NCBI GenBank assembly: GCA_009617715.1
Contig: VTFK01000004.1
Coordinates: 1,178,001-1,242,000 of the forward strand
Origin: Plectrocnemia conspersa
Lineage: Eukaryota > Arthropoda > Insecta > Trichoptera > Polycentropodidae
Direction: 5' to 3'
DNA: 64,000 bases
Shown: piece by piece, positions 58,985 to 64,000 of the stretch
Numbering within the stretch: the first letter of the stretch is position 1
Layout of the letters: each line of letters opens with the position of its first letter
Notes under the pieces: model-generated
Database searches by the model: none
Seen by the model: only the letters and a program-made list of their open reading frames with translations
What the model was told of the DNA's origin: nothing
Translations under genes and position numbers: made by a program

Positions 58985-59709
58985 TTTTGAAAATTATTTT
59001 CCAAAATTTTCTCAAGAATAATGTCAAATCGAGAATTTTTATTTCTCGAGAAATTTTCTGATTGCTCAAAAATTATTATTAAACATTTTCTATTATTTAA
59101 AAGGTTTACAATCACTGCATTTTTTATAACGCTGCATAAGTAAAAGCTGGTTCATGCCTAATATGTATACTTCTTGAAAGATTTTCCCAGGGGTCTGGTA
59201 ATAACAAAATATTGCTTACAAATTTTTAGCACTAGAATTCGCCTTATTTTTGCTTAAGTATTAAAAAAAACATTTAGATAAAAACCTTTCCAAAGATGTT
59301 TGTGACAGATGTTTGAAATTATGCATTGTTTTTGTAAATTAGCAACAGCTGATTCCATTAAATCATTAAAATCTTCTGAAAAAAATAAAAAATTATCATT
59401 GAATTAGTTACAGAAAGTAGTGTGTTAATTGTGTATGATAAATAACATTCCATATTTAAAGCCTTGTTTTCGATTAAATCAGCATCAAAAAAAACGAGAG
59501 AAATTTTTCCACCGCTGAAATTTAAAAAAAAAAAATATAGCGAGGATGTTTGATTCTACTTTAGACAACATATGTTTTTTAAAGGATTATCTTAAGAATA
59601 ATATGTAATACTGTATTTGTAATATTTTACATTTTTTCATTGTCAAAAAATTCTTGAGAATTCTTGGGAATTCTTGAGAAATTTAAGAAGTGAAGTTGAG
59701 ACTACCCTA
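58985..59709 (+). mobile_element. Decayed hAT transposon family B, copy 2
   Basis: The plus strand retains the hAT C-terminus across frameshifts: REKFFHR near 59503-59522 and DSTLDNICFLKDYLKNN near 59552-59601, matching the NEKNFSTVE...DSTLDGMRFLK of the copy at 7 kb. The right end reads GTTGAGACTACCCT. Upstream, CACTAGAATTCGCCTTATTT and CAGGGGTCTGGTAATAACAA align with copy 1 in inverse orientation. It is internally deleted: about 0.7 kb against 1.06 kb in copy 1. Confidence 0.75.
59651..59680. repeat. Three tandem decamers (TTCTTGRGAA)
   Basis: TTCTTGAGAA, TTCTTGGGAA and TTCTTGAGAA lie back to back exactly in 10-bp phase, subterminal to the right end of hAT copy 2. Each decamer is nearly self-complementary. 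Subterminal short repeats are known transposase-binding sites in hAT elements; that role here is inferred. Confidence 0.8.
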
Positions 59710-60830
59710 TCTGCAATAAGGGTTTTATCATACTTCTAGTTTATATATTAAAGTTGTTTTCTGTGACATTCACCAAATTAAAATCGTATTAAAATTTAAT
59801 GACAGGAGATCCAACGTATTTTGTATAATAAAGTAAACCCTCATATCTACTTTATATTTTTGTAAGTAATGAAAAAAACTGTTAAATATTTAATCTTTAA
59901 AAATGTATTAAATTTAGTACATATTCCAGTTTTATGACTTTGGACACAAAATTTTGCTTTTAGAAAGCAATTAATTCTGCTTAGCCAATAATTGAGCTAC
60001 AGTTTGCCAATTTGCAATTCCCTTTTGCCTTTTTGTCATTGATTTCGCTACGTATTTTGCCACACGCACTAGTTTAAAAAATATCTCAGCCTGTGGTAGA
60101 ATTATTGAGAGAGACTTTTTTAGTAACAAAAACATTTTTATCGTAAGCAGGAATAAGTACAACTTCTTGCCAGTCCATTAATAACCGTTGTTTCATCAAT
60201 TACACCTAAAAAGTCAGATAGTTTTGATATTTTTATTCAAGATTTTCACTTAGTTTAGCTGCAATTTAATTCATTTTTACTGGAGTGAAATATTTAGAAT
60301 TGTATTATTTTTTTCTGGAAAAGTATATATGTTTTAATGTATGTTTCTCAAAAATATTGAGTGTCTTCATTATTTTTATTTTATTTGTCTTGGTATAACA
60401 TGAATAATTCGTAATAAACCTGTTTTTTGTGACTATACTTATTATACCACAGTGGATTTATTAAGAAAAAAATATTTGCCCTTAAAGGTATTGAACGATA
60501 TAGAATTCTAGTGAATGGTGTATTGTTTCATTATAATAAAGTTTTAGTACAAAAATAAATATAACGGTGTGGCTTGGAATTTTTACTTTATCTGTTTTAT
60601 TTACTGGATCTATTGTAACTCAGTCAAACTTGTATCTATTTCCGGATCTAAAAATATACCTAAAAGGGCAACTATCTTTGATCAAGCAGCCGTAACGTAG
60701 TATTTTATAAAATTGTTTTCAATCTACCATCTTACGAATCTTTGTATCTGCTTAGGTTATCACGACAAATTGAGGTAATCTGTCGGGATAATAACTAGAT
60801 TTTGAGTAGTGAGATGGGCACGTTTTGTAA
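59710..60830. other. A/T-rich stretch, no confirmed feature
   Basis: A minus-strand stretch at about 60260-59940 has lower A/T and reads VLIPAYDKNVFVTKKVSLNN in one phase. It may be a transposon relic, but I cannot assign a family. The rest shows nothing. Confidence 0.35.
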
Positions 60831-61290
60831 ATTAAGGGATCGAAAACGATCTTTGCCCAGAATTGGGTTCATCTATTCCTTTTTATTATTTTCTTCCGTC
60901 CATTTCGTGATTGATATCGTCCGGACGAGATATGATATCGTCCGACAGCGCCATTATGCTTATAGACGTTGAAATAGATAGATGAGAAACATCCACATCT
61001 ACGTCTAGAATTACTACTTTCGCGATTTATTCCACGACAATGCTTCGGCAATGTCCAAGATTTATGGCCGGGATCATTTTTCCCCGATTGTTGCATGTAT
61101 GGCCGATCATTAGCGAGCATCGTTTGGAATTGAAGACGATGAAACGTTTGTACGTGTGTGTATGTATGCGTGTGATAAGATCCTGAGGCGCTTTTCCGGA
61201 AGAGATATTACAGGATCTTAGGTAGATTGCAACCATCAAGAATGACACGGTTACGACGCACAAACGACGTCGTAAAATTTCATGTATTTC
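60830..61290. other. GC-elevated island, candidate regulatory DNA
   Basis: Contains a direct repeat ATATCGTCCG (60914-60923 and 60935-60944). Two overlapping minus frames of 78-83 codons, in different phases, have no recognisable domain, as expected for a stop-poor island. Confidence 0.33.
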
Positions 61291-61299
61291 TGTCGGCTT

Positions 61300-61890
61300 G
61301 ATTCGTGTACAAATTGGTGTGAGTTTTTTTTTATTTTATCTCATCGTGGTGAATTTTTAAGGATCATTTTCACGCAATTTATTATTGTCACAATGGATAT
61401 TTAATATGCATATATAGATCAAAAAGTATAGAACCTATTGCATTTTCTTCATGCGATTCATCGCTTTACATATTAGTGTGATCAGATCAATACAATTCAA
61501 ATACTATTTTTTGTAGCACTACATAGTCTTGTCCAGGGATTTTTTTACTGTTTCAATAGCAATTGTTACTGAAGATTGAATGAAATGAGAAAAAAATGTT
61601 TAATCGAAAAATATAATTTCATTGATAATTGATAAATGAAAATTATGCTATAAGCAAAAAAATCTTTTTTGTGCATGTTCGATGCTGTATCGAAAGTGTT
61701 GGAATAAATTTAATTTTGGTAATAATCGAATTTTGTTGACGTATAAGTGTCTATCGGGAATACTGTACTTTAGCTGCATTTAGTTACTGCACGATACTTT
61801 GTTATATCAGTTTATACTTTAATAGATTCTACGAAAACATGCGCTACTCTATACATACATGCAGTACATTAAAATATTTTAAAATTAATA
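61300..61890. other. Mixed A/T-rich stretch, no feature seen
   Basis: Moderate A/T content with no repeat match, island or supportable frame. Confidence 0.4.
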
Positions 61891-62180
61891 GAGTCGTGTA
61901 TGAATGGACAGAATCCGAAAGCCGTATCGTAAATTTTATCCCTCTAGCGGCCGTGCTCGCTAATTGAGTTTGACATCGAAACCGGGAATTTTGTGGCGTT
62001 CCCGCTTCGCTAGAACGAATCTGCATAGTTGAATCCAGGAAAAAAGGTTTATGAAAATTCATGACGTATAGTGTAGCCGTAGAAAAATGTGCCACGATTA
62101 AAATGCAGCATTCAAATGAGATATTCTTCGGCGAGAGAGCGCAGTTCTTGCGAGAATCTATTTTTGTGAAGCATTTCATA
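61890..62180. other. GC-elevated island, candidate regulatory DNA
   Basis: A minus-strand frame of 111 codons (62179-61844) crosses this block, the longest open frame in its G+C class here, but the peptide has no domain, signal or repeat and lacks splice signals. The composition (CTCTAGCGGCCGTGCTCGC; GAAACCGGGAATTTTGTGGC) is like the other islands. Confidence 0.32.
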
Positions 62181-63020
62181 TATTAAATTAAAAATACTAT
62201 ATTAGATTATTGTAATATTTAATATATTTTAGTATCTTAAAACTCTAGATAATTAATTCATAAATTTATGTATAAAGCAATAATACATCTAAAACGATCC
62301 TATAAATATACGAATCTCAAATATACAAAAGATTTGAAAACAATGTTATTTTTACATTAAAAACCACAAATTAAATATCAGAGATTACAACGAAAAACAA
62401 TCTCGAATATAAATATCAGTACATATTTTAATGGTTTAAAATCTTTAGATGATGATATTTTCAGTATCCCAATTAGACTTTTTAATATCTTTCTTTATTA
62501 ATAATTATTTTTACCTTTGTTAAATATTTTTATATATATTTTTTTTATTATACGTATGAAAAATCTTTAGTTGTGTCTTTACTGCTGATCAATTATGTCT
62601 ATTTTAAATAGCAATTTAATTCGTTTTTGTATAAATAATAATTTTTACTGGTGACACTTTATTATGAATTAGCAATGATTAAAAAATATTGGTTTTACTA
62701 ACCCATATTTTAGCTAGGTTCATATATATTAAATTTTAATATTACTGCGATATTTATATAATAAATTTATGCTATTTAAAAACCTGATATATTCTTTGTA
62801 AATATATGATATTTTTTAATATCTGGTAAAAATGTATTAATTAGGTATCATTATTTTAAAATATGATAAATGTAATTAAATGAAATATTATTGATAAATC
62901 TAGCAGTACATTAAACTTAAAATATATAATATATTCAAAATAACGCAAAATTCATTAGGAACATTATTAGATCATATAGAGGGCAATAATTGAAACTGAC
63001 GTATTGGCCGTAAAAAAAAC
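62180..63020. other. A/T-rich stretch, no feature seen
   Basis: Very A/T-rich; no island, frame or repeat match. Confidence 0.5.
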
Positions 63021-63028
63021 TAAAAATT

Positions 63029-63051
63029 CGAGCTAAAAGCGCAGTAACAAA
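63029..63051 (+). repeat. Dispersed repeat family 3, copy 4 (diverged)
   Basis: CGAGCTAAAAGCGCAGTAAC and the following bases correspond to ACGCGTTAAAAGCGCAATAA with several substitutions. Confidence 0.5.
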
Positions 63052-63607
63052 AAATGACATTGAATTGCCAAATAGCTAATAAATTTTTGCACTGAAAAAT
63101 GCACACTATATTTAAAAAAAAATATTTAAAAAAATACTCTGTAACTTCAAACATACTAAATGTATCACATGACAAACATATTGAATGTGAAAAAACAAGT
63201 GTGAGGTTGCCAAAGCTACAATAGTCATGTAACGTAAATTATTCTAATGAGAAAGTAGCCTTAATTAAAAAAAAAAAAATACAACTTTAAGATGACTCTC
63301 TCAATCAGATCAAGCGTATAAAAGCACAAATAAGTTAAAATATTGGTTTAGTTTATCTAGACTATTGATTTTGTAAACCAAAGTATTTTTTAGGCCCAGA
63401 TTAGCCCAAACTCAATTTTAAAAAGATCTTTGTTCTTTTGGAAACTCTTTAGTAAATACTTTTTTCAATAAATAAAATACTTTTAAGTCACCCCGATGTT
63501 ATATTTTTCACTTTCATATAGAACTAGTTTTAATAAAACTTTCATCAATAACTTAAACTTGATATTTCCGGTAAGTTTAAACTTACTCGCATTAAGTGTA
63601 GCAACGC

Positions 63608-63695
63608 TTACTTTCGATAGTGAGGAAACCGAGCTAGCAGCCACTTCCCTCTTCACGTCAACTTCAGTCTAGCCACGATGTCCAGAATCCGAAGT
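63608..63695 (+). repeat. Dispersed repeat family 4, copy at 63.6 kb
   Basis: Matches the minus strand of 56102-56187 over about 75 bases at roughly four in five positions, through CTTCCCTCTTCACGTCAAC, CTAGCCACGATGT and CCAGAATCC. It directly precedes and includes the start of the 41-codon frame at 63678. Confidence 0.75.
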
Positions 63696-63803
63696 TTAAC
63701 CGGATTTTTAAGACAACTAGATTATGTAGACGCAAATAAGGCTACATGGATGAGCAAATATATAAACAATATTTTCTCTAATGATACAAGGAATAAGAAT
63801 TAA
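63678..63803 (+). CDS. Unidentified 41-codon open frame
   Basis: ATG at 63678 opens 41 codons to TAA at 63801-63803. The peptide begins MSRIRSLTGFLRQLDYVDAN and continues KATWMSKYINNIF. It has mixed, non-low-complexity residues. The segment just upstream of and including the ATG is conserved with 56.1 kb (minus strand), where the frame is cut short. This could be the 5' UTR and start of a duplicated or retroposed gene, or the start of a transposon protein. A donor-like GTAGAC lies at about codon 16. Function unknown. Confidence 0.28.
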   Translation: MSRIRSLTGFLRQLDYVDANKATWMSKYINNIFSNDTRNKN

Positions 63804-64000
63804 TAATTCAATCCCTTTACCCATTATAAAAAAAACTCTGGTATTTAGTTTTGAAGAAAAATAAATGAAAATTATATGCGATATGTAAATTTTTTGTGCT
63901 TGTTTTTAAATTTTTAAATAAGTCATTTATAGTTTATTTTTGTAGTTCTTCAAATTTAAGTATTAATTGCAATTGGGTGCATTTTCTCTTACTAGAATTT
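63804..64000. other. A/T-rich end of window
   Basis: A/T-rich sequence without frame or repeat match. Confidence 0.5.

Noticed and set aside
61844..62179. 111-codon minus-strand open frame
   Set aside because: Half of it lies in a stop-poor G+C island; no domain, signal peptide, splice sites or codon pattern, and the ends run into low-complexity A/T.

Overview
This window looks like noncoding DNA from an AT-rich animal genome, most probably an arthropod and plausibly an insect. It has long A/T-rich stretches with frequent stops in all frames, decayed non-LTR retrotransposons with Jockey-type reverse transcriptase, and decayed hAT DNA transposons. At least one good intron-type acceptor/donor pair is present. 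I see no operons, bacterial genes, rRNA, convincing tRNA or CRISPR array. Assignment below arthropod level is inference.

I cannot confirm any complete host gene. The best host-gene candidate is one 84-bp internal exon at 51172-51255 on the + strand: a pyrimidine tract ending in CAG, one open phase and a GTAAGG donor. If real, much of the window is intron of a long gene. Two weaker host-like coding pieces are a 54-codon open frame resembling the start of a BTB/POZ domain (13075-13239) and a 41-codon frame (63678-63803) preceded by a segment that recurs in inverted orientation at 56.1 kb.

The repeat layer is rich. hAT remnants occupy 4.9-6.9, 7.0-8.1, 53.8-54.5, 57.6-58.8 and 59.0-59.7 kb; the 7.0-8.1 and 59.0-59.7 kb pieces are two copies of one family in opposite orientation. 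Non-LTR retrotransposon pieces lie at 3.1, 9.8-10.6, 18.4-18.8, 18.9-19.3 (minus), 20.7-21.1 (minus), 27.6-28.1, 30.6 and 45.5-46.1 kb (minus, with its tail). There is a nearly perfect 233-bp foldback element at 39.9-40.1 kb. Diverged local tandem repeats lie at 2.6-2.9, 33.9-34.2 and 46.1-47.1 kb, and several families of unidentified dispersed repeats recur.

Between the repeats, about twenty islands of 200-550 bases have visibly higher G+C and CpG than their surroundings, few long A/T runs, and occasional perfect palindromes. They lack coding structure. Their spacing resembles the conserved noncoding elements around developmental genes, but without an alignment this is inference only.

Most short open frames here are chance openings in A/T-poor islands or shadows on both strands, and are not annotated as genes.
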